This document shows positions 50,036 through 60,989 of a stretch of 64,000 nt of DNA, in pieces. How positions within the stretch are numbered: position 1 is the stretch's first letter; each line of letters begins with the position of its first letter. A program made the translations under genes and the position numbers. Location of the stretch: the NCBI GenBank assembly GCA_920105625.2, contig OV050030.1:424828240-424892239 (forward strand). Reading direction: 5' to 3'. Source of the stretch: Clusia tigrina. Lineage: Eukaryota; Arthropoda; Insecta; Diptera; Clusiidae. A model generated the notes under the pieces. The model saw only the letters and a list, made by a program, of their open reading frames with translations. It was not told the DNA's origin and ran no database searches.

Positions 50036-50762
50036 ATGGAGGGCGACGGCGCCAGGCCGGACGACCCTGCCCCAAAAATAAGAAAAAAAAAGATTCAAGA
50101 AGAGAAGTCATTGAATAAGGAATCTCTAGAGTCAAAAGATCAAATGGAAATGGAACAGTCAAAAGAAGAATGCCTATACGGCAATAATCACAAGGGGCCC
50201 TTCACGGTCTATGCAGACACAATCAACAATAATGAGGAAAACCGCAAAGCAATCAACGCAATAGCATTGACAAAAATACTTGTAAACGCAAAGATAAAAG
50301 GAGTAATTGAAGTGCTGAAAATTGGCTATGGACGCTGTAAAATTGTATTAAATTCCGCGGAAGCAGCTAACTCCCTTTGTAAAGACTCCCGTCTATTGGA
50401 AAAAGGATACATTCTTCAAATGCTGCCTCATTTTATTGGCAAAATGGGCATCATTTTCGATATTCCAACCGACATCTCTATCAAAGAGTTGGAAGAATCC
50501 ATCTCTTCCAGCATAGAAATTAAAAAATAATTCGTGTTGAAAGACGCAATGTGGATGAGTTTTCCGCCAGAATTCCAACCAAACGTGTCAAAATTCTTTT
50601 CAAGGGTAACGAAATTCCCGAATTCATTAATTTTGCTTACACTAAAGTTGCAGTAAGTCACTTTATACATTTCGCTCAATGCTTCAAGTGCTTTCGCTAC
50701 GGACACTATGCTCAACATTGCAAGGCAAGCAGGAGCAAGTGTAATAAATTTTTCAATATATA
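50036..50762 (+). pseudogene. retrotransposon ORF1 (gag-like), 5' part
   Basis: Begins at ATG 50036, ten bases after a TATAAAAG string, and is open for 164 codons to a TAA at 50528. Homology continues in another frame (from about 50531) as RRNVDEFSARIPTKRV, then a zinc knuckle CFKCFRYGHYAQHC (CX2CX4HX4C) at about 50680-50720. The N-terminal part is Lys/Glu-rich. ORF1 proteins of I elements bind the RNA and form the transposition particle. The frame ends at the mariner insertion point. Confidence 0.8.
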
Positions 50763-52061
50763 CGGTTTTTCAATAAGAGCGCTACAAAAGTTTTTTTTAA
50801 ATAAAACAAAACCGGTTTTAGATATCAATGAAATTCTTTATTCCTGTGAAAGTACGTTCGATGCCATTATGTATGGAACTCGATTTCTTTTGCATGGCCA
50901 TCACGGGCACGCTTGCAGAAGTCCAGACGCTGAACCCAATTTCCAACGGTTTTCAAGCATAAATCGGCCGATACTGCTGCAATTTCACGTTCGATATTCG
51001 TACGAAGTCCATCAATCGTCGCTGGCCTGTTGGCATAGACCATAGACTTGACGTAGCCCCACAGGAAATAATCTAACGGCGTCAATCGCACGAACGAGGC
51101 GGCCAATCGACTGGGCCATTTCGTGAGATAACACGTTCACCAAGCTTGGTTTGCAGTAAATTGATTGTGGCATTCGCTGTGTGGCTTGTGGCGCCGTCCT
51201 GTTGGAACCACATGTCCTCCAAGTCCATATTATCCAATTGGGGCCAAAAATATTCGGTTATCATTGAACGGTAGCGATTCGCATTCACAGTAATGTGCCG
51301 GTCTGGATCATCACGGAAGAAGTACGGCCCAATGACGCCGCCGGCCCATAAACCGCACCAAACCGTAATTTTTTCGGGATGCAATGATTACTCATGGAGT
51401 ACGTGTGGATTGCTGTCTAACCAATAACGCATATTTTGCTTATTGACGAAGCCATTCAGCCAGAAATGAGCCTCATCGCTGAAGATGATTTTCCGATGAA
51501 AATCCGAATCAGTTTCAAGTTGTTGCTCAGCCCAATTCACGAACATACGACGCTTATGGTGGTCAAGCGGCTTCAGTTCTTGCGTCAATTTGATCTTGTA
51601 AGGATGTAGGCCAAGATCTTTTCGCAAAATTCGCCACAACGACGTCACAGAGATGCCCAACGCTTGAGAACGACGTGTGAGAGACACATTTGGGCTTTCT
51701 TGAACTGAAGCGTCAGCGGCAGCAATATTCTCGACACTACGGGCACTTCTTTGTCTCACTGGCACGGGAACATTTTGTACTGTGCCTGTGGATTCAAATT
51801 TTTCCACTAGACGCTCAATTGTTGATCTGCTAGGACAATTATGACGACCATAAATTGGACGTAGCGCTCTTAAAGTTGAGGCGACTGACTCCGAATTTCG
51901 GTAGTAAATTTTAATAATTTCGACTCAATGTTGGCTCGGATGTCTTTGCGTGAGGAAATGGCAAACCTTACTGAAGAGAAATGTCAAAAGAGCGGGAAAA
52001 AGTATGGCGTCGTTTGCTGTCACTATCAATTTACTTTTGTAGCGTTTCTTTTGAAAAACCC
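50763..52061 (-). mobile_element. mariner transposon of DD41D (rosa-like) type, inserted in ORF1
   Basis: A 1.3-kb element whose ends are imperfect inverted repeats: left CGGTTTTTCAATAAGAGCGC, right (reversed) GGGTTTTTCAAAAGAAACGC, both continuing TACAAAAG. A TA precedes the left end. Minus-strand transposase: an HTH region (STLRALRPIYGRHNCPSRST, VSLTRRSQALGISVTSLWRI), FSDEAHFWLNG (Asp), WFQQDGATSHTAN (Asp), then CD and LTPLDYFLWGYVKS (Asp). QQD to the last Asp is 41 residues, the spacing known for rosa elements of tephritid flies. An in-frame TAA near 51388 and a frameshift near 51082 inactivate it. Confidence 0.87.
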
Positions 52062-52680
52062 TTTACATAATGCGACAGAGGAATGCATGCCATTAAAATG
52101 CAGCAATTGCAATGAACCTCACGAATCAACAAACTTGAATTGCCCAGCCAGAACCAAAGCGTACGCCCTGGCCAAAATTATGACCATAGAAAACCTATCA
52201 CGCTTTGAAACGAAAATTAAATACCCTCACCTTTTCAACAGGTTCGCCTCGCTTCAAGATGATACCTACGAATCTAACTTCCCTCAGCTAAACTCAAATA
52301 ATACAAATCATAATGTTGTAAATAATAATTTAGTAGCTGCCAAGGCAATGCATAACATTCATTCTTATGCAAACATAACATTCATTCTTATGCAAACATA
52401 ACAAGGATACCAAAAAAAACTAATTTAAACCAAAGGGTCTCTGCCAGAGTTGCAGCAGCGATGAAAGCACGAGAAGATATTATCAAAGATACTCGTAGTG
52501 ATCACAAACCAAATCTCATCCAACAACACGGAACTATCGTCACTGATGAAAGCAGTACCCCATACAACGAAGAAACCTCGACGGAAACCTCACGTATAAT
52601 TAATAAATCAATTAATCAATACAATCTTCCTACAGTTGTAATAAATTTGCTTCATTCTTAGAAGGAACTCTTAAACATTA
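52062..52680 (+). pseudogene. retrotransposon ORF1, 3' part after the mariner
   Basis: The ORF1 frame resumes with HNATEECMPLKCSNCNEPHE and STNLNCPAR, a second zinc knuckle, then an Asn-rich region (LNSNNTNHNVVNNN). A duplicated AACATAACATTCATTCTTAT string sits at 52362-52401 near a stop. A last open segment at 52461-52661 ends just before ORF2. Low-complexity and lacking further motifs. Confidence 0.7.
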
Positions 52681-52718
52681 TAGTAAGGATCAATATTTAA
52701 ATAAGATACAGATGAAAT

Positions 52719-55700
52719 ATGGAGTTTAAAATCTGTCAGCTTAATATTCAAAGTATCAAGACACCTGGAAATAAAGAAAAACTTGACATTTTTTTACAAA
52801 CAAATAAAATAGACATCGCAATCATAAGTGAAACATGGCTCAAAAATAATGCAAGTGCCAGTCTGGCCAAGTACAACTTCGCGCATAAAGCCCGAAATGA
52901 TGGCTACGGAGGCGTCGGCATCTACATCAACAGAAGAATTAAATTTTCAATTTTAAAAATCCCAACAGAAGCAGAATGCATCGGCGTAGCTACACTGAAC
53001 TTAAAACAAAATTTCAATTTCAATTTGCCACCAAACAAATCCACAGAATTTTTCAAAATAGAAACAGAAAAATTTTTTAAACAAAATTACAATAATAGGA
53101 GGAGACTTCAACGCTAAATCGACAACTTGGGGAAGCCCATCTGGAGATGCGAAAGGACTTGCTGTTGAAAATACCGCTATCAATAACGACTTTTTCTGCA
53201 TTAACGACGGTTCTCCAACATATAAAACTCGGGATCTTAGCTCAGTACTTGATCTTACATTTGTTAACAAACAACCAACTAACTTCAAATGGGCTTGCCA
53301 AAAAAGTAGCATCACCAACAGCAATCATCTTCCGATAATTATAAGCCTTAAAAAGTCCAAAAGGATGCACCACAGCACTCAAAACGAATCTTTTCTAAAC
53401 TCCTACAGGATCTACCCAACATTGAATTTTCAGATAACAATTCTGATATTTCAAATTTAATTAGAAACAGAGTTAAGAAAAACACTATAAAACTAAAAGA
53501 TAACAAATATATACCAAAAAGGTGGTGGAATCAGGATTCGCAATGCTACCCGACTTAAATATTATACCACCAAAAAATTCGAAGACTGCATCCAACTTAA
53601 TGAAGCACAGAAAGCTCTAACCAGGCATTTAGTGAAAATTAAAAGAACAAATTTCCAAACGTTAATAGAAGACCTGTCCAACCCTCCTTCAATACAGGAT
53701 TGGTGGGGTATGATCAACAGAGTGAAAAAGTATGAACAGGAGAAGAAAGTTGGCAATTCCTTCACAAAGGAGCAGAACTATGAATTCCTCCAACAAATCT
53801 CTGTCCTATCACCAAGCACCACACCCCTAACAAACCAGCTTTCAACCTTGAACATTCCTTCAACAACTCCGCTAGCCACATTCCAACAGTTCGAAACATT
53901 TTTAAATTAAGAAATCCACATTCAGCCCCTGGATGGGACGGAATCTCCTACAACTTCCTTCAGCATCTAACAATGGATCAAAGCTTAATATCTTCAATTA
54001 AACTCTAAAAATATGGGGGAAAGGCGACATACCAGAAGAATGGAGAATAATTAAAATCATCCCTATACTCAAGAAGAACTCGAACCCTGCAGATACTAAA
54101 AATTATAGACCAATAAGTCTCCTACCGACTTTTCTAAAAATTACCGAAGGGCTAATGAAACTCAAAATTGACAGTCATATTGACGAAAATAACCTACTCC
54201 CAGCAAGATCTTACGCATTTAGAAAATTTCACTCTACTTTGTGCATTAATGATCTCATAAACGAAAAATGCAAGTGCTGGGTATATGCTTAGATATTAGC
54301 GAAGCTTTCGATTGCGTTAATATTTATAAACTTCGTAACATCCTCAATAATATGAACTTTGCTAACAAAATAATCAACTGGATCTGGGATTTTCTTCTAA
54401 ATAGAACGCTAACCCTGGGAACTGCCTCATTAAACACAAATCAAGGCAGTGGGCTCAGCCCCATTCTCTTCAACCTTTATACAGCCTCTCTCCATCAAAT
54501 TACTGATGACAACTGCAATATATTCCGATTTGCAGATGATTTCTTCTTCACTGTACACCACAAAAACGTGGATAATGCTGTACACATTATAAAGGAGAAA
54601 ATCCAAACCTTCGCCCAACTATGTAAAAATCTTGACCTTTCTGTCAACTTTCAAAAATCGAACATCATCCAGTTCAACAATAGGAGCAAAAACGTAGCCA
54701 TTACTACTTAATATTACCATCAAACAAGTACAGAAAATCAAATACTTAGGAAGATACATTACATCGAGTAATGCAGCAACGGAACACGTAAAGCAAATAG
54801 TTTCAGCCACAAACCAAAAATACAACTTTCTTAACATACTCAGCGGTTGTAAATTTGGCATCCAACCAATTAAAGCCTGATATCTTCACAAAGCTTTTGC
54901 TCGTGCTAAACTAGAACATGCGACGTCTACTTTTGCAAACATTAACAAAACAGCATTGAAAAAACTCCAAACTTGTTGTAACGCGAACCTCAGAAGGTGG
55001 GTGGGACTCATCTGTTCAACCCCCATTCACATCTTATATCATAGGGCAGCCGTACTACCGATAAAATTCAGATTAAAACTGAACACTGCGAAGGAGTTAG
55101 CGAAATGCTTTGCACTAAATCTTCCAATCGCCAATATTTTGTTTCTCAATGACCGCTTGAAATCAAGCTATGGTTGCATATTCAAAGAATTTAAAACAAT
55201 TTTCCCAGACATTGGTATCATCCGGCCTCTACTTCCTTCTACAAAGAAATTAAACTGTGATCTTGACTTCTTCAAAGGGACTCAAAAAAACAAAAATGAA
55301 GGGAACGAGACCGTCATCAATGCCTTATTCAAAGAAAAAATGAACTTTCTCTACTCAAATAATTTTGAAATATTTTTTACTGATGGCTCCGTCAAAGATG
55401 ATCTCTCAGGGGCTGCTTTTCTACATGTAAACTCCAACTCAACGAAAAGTTTCTATATTAAAAAGAAACTATCATCAATGTCAGCGGAACTCTTGGCCAT
55501 TGACAAAGCCGTAGACTTTGCAATTGAAAATAACCAAACAAAAATCGCCATACTTACAGATAGCAAAAGTGGAGCCCTAAATCTCCTAAACCACAATTCC
55601 AATAATTTCATTGCCTCACAAATAGTAACAAAAATTAAAAATAGCACTATGAAGTCACTATATATTCATAATATCCCAGGCCACAGCAAAATAAATCTCA

Positions 55701-56208
55701 ACGAGCGAGTCGATAAAGAAGCCAAAAATGCAGGACATGAAGGTGAGGAAGTTGTCTTCCCATGGCCACTCCAAGATGCAATAAACAAGATACAGCATGA
55801 AATCCAACAACAATGGAAAAGGGAATATGTCAATCTAATTTCTGAAAAAGGCACGAAGTATGGAGAACTGTTTCCGGATAGGATATTCTGAAAAATCCTT
55901 GGTTTAAAAAAAACAAGAACTTGAATCCTAACGAAGTCAAGCAAATTAACCGCATCCCATCAGCACACGCTTTCTGTAACAAGACGCTGAAAAAACAAAG
56001 AGTAATTGAAGATGGAAACTGTGAAGTTTGCCAATGCCCTGAAGACCCAGAACACATCATCTTTCATTGTACTAAATACAATTTGCCAAGAAATTCTTTC
56101 CCAGCACTTATACAATTCAACTCTCTAAGAACCCTAATCCAGGCTAAAGGAGACCACGCCTTCAAAATAATCACCGACTTTTTAAAGGATATTGATATCT
56201 ATATATAA
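52719..56208 (+). pseudogene. retrotransposon ORF2: endonuclease, RT, RNase H, finger
   Basis: Endonuclease: CQLNIQSIK, IISETWL, GYGGVGIYI, and after a break GGDFNAKSTTWG and SNHLPIIISL (the usual SDH is SNH here). Reverse transcriptase: PGWDGISYNFL, NYRPISLLPTF, LDISEAFDCV, QGSGLSPILFNLY, FRFADDFF (54531-54554). RNase H (frame 54956-55891): FFTDGSVKDD, SAELLAIDKAV, ILTDSKSGALNLL, HNIPGHSKINLNERVDKEAK; all four acidic residues are present. Finger: CEVCQCPEDPEHIIFHC, ending with a TAA at 56206. At least five frame breaks, so the polyprotein cannot be made. Confidence 0.88.
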
Positions 56209-56322
56209 AACTTAAGTTTCAAATTTTATGGTGGTGGCGTTAAAACTGTCCAAGTTTGGCCAAATAATTCTTCATCGCTGAAGTAACTTAAATAAAAAAT
56301 AAAAAAAAATATAAAAAAAATA

Positions 56323-56745
56323 AAAAAAAATTCAATAATCATTTCAGTCATCAGTTCAATCATCATTTCAATCATCATTTCAGTCATCAGTTAAATTATC
56401 ATTTCAATCATCATTTCACTCATCATTTCAATCATCATTTCAATAATCATTTTAATTATCATATCAATCATCATTTCAATCATCATTTCAATCATCATTT
56501 CAGTCATCAGTTCAATTATCATTTCAATCATCATTTCAATCAACATTTAAATAATCATTTTAATCATCATTTCAATAATCATTTCAATCATAATTTCAAT
56601 CATCATTTCAGTTATCAGTTCAATCATCATATCAATCATCATTTCAATATTATTTCAATCATCATTTCAATCATAATTACAATAATCATTTCAGTCATCA
56701 GATCATCATTTTAATCATAATTTCAATCATTATAAACTTATGACT
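56323..56745. repeat. right part of split 15-bp minisatellite
   Basis: About 27 copies of TTTCAATCATCATTT-type units, directly after the A-rich tail of the retrotransposon and continuing the array seen at 49738-49835. Confidence 0.88.
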
Positions 56746-57010
56746 TTTGTAGGAGCTGTCAGGATGTCGAGGAAGAGGAAACAGTGGAACACCTCCTGTG
56801 TGGGTGCATGGCCCTATACAGAAAAAGGGTCCCCACTCTGGGATTTTGAGCAGATTTCTCGGATGTAGCTGACGAAAGTGGCTACTTTTATCAAATCCAC
56901 AGGATGCTTGCTTTAAGGAGGATCCGGAGGTGTAAGGAAAATGCTCTATGCCACAATGGGCCTTGAACAAGCCTAAATGAGTCTTAGGATAGCCATCTAA
57001 CCAACCTACC
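56746..57010 (+). mobile_element. 3' end of another non-LTR element
   Basis: Begins CRSCQDVEEEETVEHLLCGC, the C-terminal finger seen in RNase H-bearing elements, then MALYRKRVPTLGF and a stop. The 3' region contains CCACAATGGGCC and ends in CCAACCTACCTACCTA. Both features match the tail of the element at 13.86 kb, so the two are probably the same family. Confidence 0.72.
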
Positions 57011-57109
57011 TACCTATGATTGAAACCTTAATTTCAGGTTTATGAATCATGTCATGATTACATTTTTAATACCACACTCATATTCTTCAGCTGTCAAAAT
57101 ATATTTCCT

Positions 57110-57650
57110 AATCTGCTTCCCCAACTCTAACTTATTTGGGTTCCGGAACACTGAGGTGTACGTGGTAATGAAATAGCTGATGAACTAGCAAAGTGTGGAT
57201 CTGCGGAACTCTAATAAGACCAGATCCAATTAACGAAAAAAGTTTGTCAGCGGCTGCTAATTGGGTCAGCCACGATAATAATATTTACAAGGACCGACAA
57301 TGGAATTCAGTTGCCTGCAAAACAACCAAGTGCTTCCTAGAGACCCAGAAGTGCTTCCTAGAGACCCAGAAGTGCTTCCTAGAGACCCAGAAGTGCTTCT
57401 TAGAGACCCAGAAACAAGAGAGTTGCAGATTTACTTTTAACTTTACGAAGCAAAGATCTTCGATCATTGGTTGGGTTAATCACGGAGCACAATTCATGGG
57501 GTCATCATATGCCGACCATAGGCATCATCAAAATTCCGAATTGCGTCTCCTGTCTGGAGGAAGAATAGGACGCGCAGAGCATTGTCTGCCTTGGCCGGAA
57601 TGTGGAGGCGCGTATTTGGAAGGTTTTTTAATGGACCAGATTTAATTAAT
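57110..57650 (+). mobile_element. non-LTR fragment related to 44.4-45.0 kb, with internal 21-bp expansion
   Basis: Reads GVRGNEIADELAKCGSA in broken frames near 57150-57205, the same text as the fragment at 44455-44510, and homology continues to about 57640. Between 57330 and 57413 the 21-mer GTGCTTCCTAGAGACCCAGA (plus A) is present four times, while the sister copy at 44640 has it once. Confidence 0.78.
57330..57413. repeat. four tandem copies of a 21-bp unit
   Basis: Copies at 57330-57350, 57351-57371, 57372-57392 and 57393-57413 are identical except for one C/T difference in the last. They arose from single-copy retroelement sequence. Confidence 0.95.
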
Positions 57651-59160
57651 TGTTCGATTGATTTGACTGTTTGATAAATTGAATTTACTAACGGGTTTAT
57701 TTGATGGATTGATTGATGTCAGTGATTTGATTAACCTATTTATCAATGATTGACGGAATCATTAATTTTATTGAATGATTGATGGATTTGATTGAATGAT
57801 GGATGAATTTGATTGAATGATTGATGCATTTAATTGAATTTCTGATGGATTTAATTGAATGATTGATGGATTTGATTGAATGATTGATGGATTTGATTGA
57901 ATGATGGATGGATAGATGTGATTGAATGATTAATGAATTTGATTGAATGCCTGATGGATGTGATTGAATGATTGATGGATTAGATTCAATGATTGATATA
58001 TTTCATTTAATGATAGATGGATTTGATTGATAGATTGATGGTTTAGTTTGAATGATTGATGGTTTGGATGGAATGATTGACGGATTTAATGGAATAATTT
58101 ATGAATTTGATTGAATGACTGATGGATTTGATTGAATGACTGATGGATTTGATGGAATGATTGATCGTTTTGATTGAATGACTGGATTTGATTGAATGAT
58201 GGATGGATAGATGTGATTGAAAGATTAATGAATTTAATTGAATGACTGATGTATTTAATTGAATGATTGATGGATGTGATTAAATGATTGATGGTTTTGA
58301 TTGAATGATTGATATATTTGATTTAATGATAGATGGATTTGATTGATAGATTGATGATTTGGATTGAATGATTGATCGTTTGGATGGAATGATTGACGGA
58401 TTTAACGTAATAATTGATAGTTTGGATTGATTGATTGATGGATTTAATGGAATAATTTATGGATTTTGATTGAATGACTGATGGATTTGGTTGAATGATT
58501 GATAGATTTGATTTAATGATTGATGGATTTGATTGTATGATTTCATACAATTTTCGATTGATTTATTTGACTGACTAATTGTTCGTTTTTTGTTTGATTG
58601 ATTGACTTTTTTATTGACTGATTGACTTTTTATTCATTGATTGACTTGTTGATTGACTCAATTAAATAGATTGACTGCAGTTTTTAACATATTGGTATAA
58701 TTGAGGGATTGATCGACTTGATTGATTTTTTTAATTGATCGATTGACCTGTTGATTGAGTTAATTAAATGGATTGACTGGATTTTTCAACATATTGGTTT
58801 AGTTGAGAGATTGATCGACTGCTCAACTTGATTGACTTTTTTATTGATTGATTGACTTGTTGATTGACTCAATTAAATAGATTGACTGCATTTTTTAGCA
58901 TATTAGTATAATTGAGGGATTGATCGACTTGATTGACTTTTGTATTGATTGATTGACCTGTTGATTGAGTTAATTAAATGGATTGACTGGATTTTTCAAC
59001 ATACTGGTTTAGTTGAGAGATTGATCGACTGCTCAACTTGATTGACTTTTTCAATTCAATCACTTGATTCGACTGATTTGTTGGTTTACTCTATTTCCTT
59101 TTTATAATTTATTGATTGTTGATTTGATGGATTGATTTGAATTATTGATTGAATAGACAA
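57637..59160. repeat. GATT-rich satellite, block 1
   Basis: Variants of GATTGATGGATTTGATTGAAT (about 19-20 bp), then GATTGACTTTTTTATTGATT-type longer units. The block starts with CAGATTTAATTAATTGTTCG and is followed by unique sequence ending near 59345. It is duplicated as block 2 at 60990-63030. Confidence 0.88.
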
Positions 59161-59345
59161 TGTTCATTTCTTATCCCTGGACAGACTTACGAGATTCATA
59201 GAAGAATCACCGAAGTCCGAAAAGATGTAATTCCCTTTCACTAATCCTTTATATCCCTTCTACTTCCGAGCTTATAGTACAATTAGCATCACTTGCCTGA
59301 GTGCTTGGAGACTTTCTTCTACGGCGGTTCTCCGGCCAAACTCAC
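59161..59345. repeat. unique tail of satellite block 1 (duplicated)
   Basis: Contains AGTACAATTAGCATCACTTG and AGTGCTTGGAGA through TTCTCCGG. A close copy lies at 63055-63122 after satellite block 2. Confidence 0.8.
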
Positions 59346-59472
59346 TTCTATCTATCTATCTATATCTATCTAACGATCCATCTATCTAACGATCTATCTA
59401 TCTAACGATCTATCCATCTAACGATCCATCTATCTAACTATCGTAACTATCCATCTATCTATCTACCTAACA
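59346..59472. repeat. CTAT microsatellite with CTAACGATC units
   Basis: CTATCTATCTAT with interspersed CTAACGATCTATCTAT. Confidence 0.9.
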
Positions 59473-60989
59473 AAAAGTGTATTTGTATAGGGATCTGAAC
59501 TAACTGACCGAAAGTTTTTTCAAGTAAAAAGGGGAGATAACAGCAGTTTCCAGGCTCTTTCGATCGATTTATGTGTTTGTTTATTTTCCTATTAAAGAAC
59601 CCCTAGAAATCTGTGTATGGGCACTAAGAAAGTTAAATATAAATTTTCTTCTCTTCTGAAACATTCTTTTCATTGAGTCTTTGAGAGTTCCAAGAATGTA
59701 AAAGTTTTTATTATTATTTTCTGTTTATTTATCATTTATTTTTAATTTATATTTTCGTTGTTTGCAAACGTTTACATGAAAGTCACATGCGTAAATTATA
59801 GTTTCAACGAAAACTGGCGCGGCTAATTACGCGAATTTGCGTCGAAACCATTTCAAAATGCCGTCATTTTTGATACTTAACAAGAAACCTTTTATTTTCA
59901 CAGTGACTCTTTCACGAATACGAATGACGGAGGCAGTTTTGGCGTAAGAAGCTTTAACAACAATTTCAGAAAAAAGAACAAAAATAATATGTAAAAAACA
60001 TTAAATATCACACACAGCACGCACACGCACACACACACGCACACACTCTCTCACTCTGTGGGAAAATAGTAAAAGCAAAATGTGCATAATTAGCACTTAC
60101 AGTGGGAAACCAGCGCTTGGGTGACGACGAAGGCCCACAAGGACTGGCCGGGCTAAGCAGGTCGCTTTGTCACACTTTTTACTGCCCCGTATAATAAGTT
60201 CATAATTTTAATCCAATTTGCACACAAAATACTTAAGAATGGTAGGAAAATAGGAATTATGTTCATGAAGAAATTAAAAAATTTAATAGTGCTGCGTTGG
60301 CGACGTTCTGGTGTGCTCCCGCGGACCCCTGCCTGAAAAGAATCACCGAAATACTCGTGGAAAGCAGCACGATTTGCGCCCATTGAAGAAGCGTGAACAA
60401 TTACCATAAAGTTCATTCGCCAGTCAACTGCTCTGCATCATCTTCCTCTTTACACTTCATCGAATTCCATAGATTTCATCATGTCTAGAACAGTGGGGGA
60501 AATAGGCTAAACTACAAAGTCACTAGAGAATGGGTCGTCGCGTATGAGGAAGCCCCAAAAATGCCACGGAATACAGATATCGTAAAACACATCGCCACTC
60601 TACGAAGCAGGAGGCATCCTGAATCTTCTTTTAAACGATTGCTGATTCGAAGGAAGAGTGCTTTAGTGATGTTTTCCGTGGTATATTGCGATATTCTCAT
60701 TCCCGGGGATCCAGTTTACAGTGAGTTCATTAGTTGTTATGCATGTTTCCTCAAGTGTTACAGATGTGAAGAAGAAAATAGATGGAATTCGATGAAGAGT
60801 GAAGTGAAAGTGGATGAAGAGCACCCAATCGTTCTAAAGAAGAATCAGGATTAGTCCTACTAAAGCAGCGTTGGACTGGTAGCCAATGAGGAGTAAGCTA
60901 TATACACTTCATTCACCCACAATTTCACATCAAATCAAAGCAGTCATTAAAAACATATTCAATGAAACTTTGGAGGATATTTCAATTGA
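59473..60989. other. stretch between satellite blocks
   Basis: CA microsatellite at 60011-60044. Holds the candidate short exon at 60101-60152. A plus-strand open frame of 97 codons (60561-60854) shows no recognisable domain; I do not call it a gene. Confidence 0.45.
60101..60152 (-). other. candidate short exon with strong splice donor
   Basis: On the minus strand a locally GC-richer stretch ends TTTCCCACT followed by a textbook donor GTAAGTGC, with exon end at 60101. An AG preceded by CTGCTT lies at 60154-60153 and could be an acceptor, though its pyrimidine tract is weak. Two frames are open. One reads SPASPCGPSSSPKRWFPT in phase 0. The other ends HPSAGFP with two spare bases, and is the only one compatible with the candidate acceptor before 28984. 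It could instead be a 5' untranslated exon of Pkn or an unrelated minus-strand gene. The donor is seen; the exon is inference. Confidence 0.3.

Larger units (their letters stand above)
49840..56322 (+). mobile_element. near full-length I-type non-LTR retrotransposon, inactive, with nested mariner
   Basis: The order is a 5' leader of about 190 nt, ORF1 (from 50036), the nested mariner, the rest of ORF1, then ORF2 (from 52719) with endonuclease, reverse transcriptase, RNase H and a C-terminal finger. A short 3' region and an A-rich tail follow (about 56290-56322). RNase H inside ORF2 is a hallmark of the I clade. Without the 1.3-kb mariner the element is about 5.2 kb, close to the size of I elements. 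Several stops and frameshifts in both ORFs make it inactive. It sits inside a 15-bp minisatellite. Confidence 0.88.

Noticed and set aside
49840..56322. Retrovirus or LTR element
   Set aside because: No LTRs, no protease or integrase. APE-type endonuclease, RNase H order and A-rich tail are those of an I-type non-LTR element.
60153..60416. 87-codon minus-strand frame next to the candidate exon
   Set aside because: No motif, AT-rich composition, and its stop falls just before the GC-richer segment.
60561..60854. 97-codon plus-strand frame
   Set aside because: Normal complexity but no recognised domain and no supporting signals; left uncalled.
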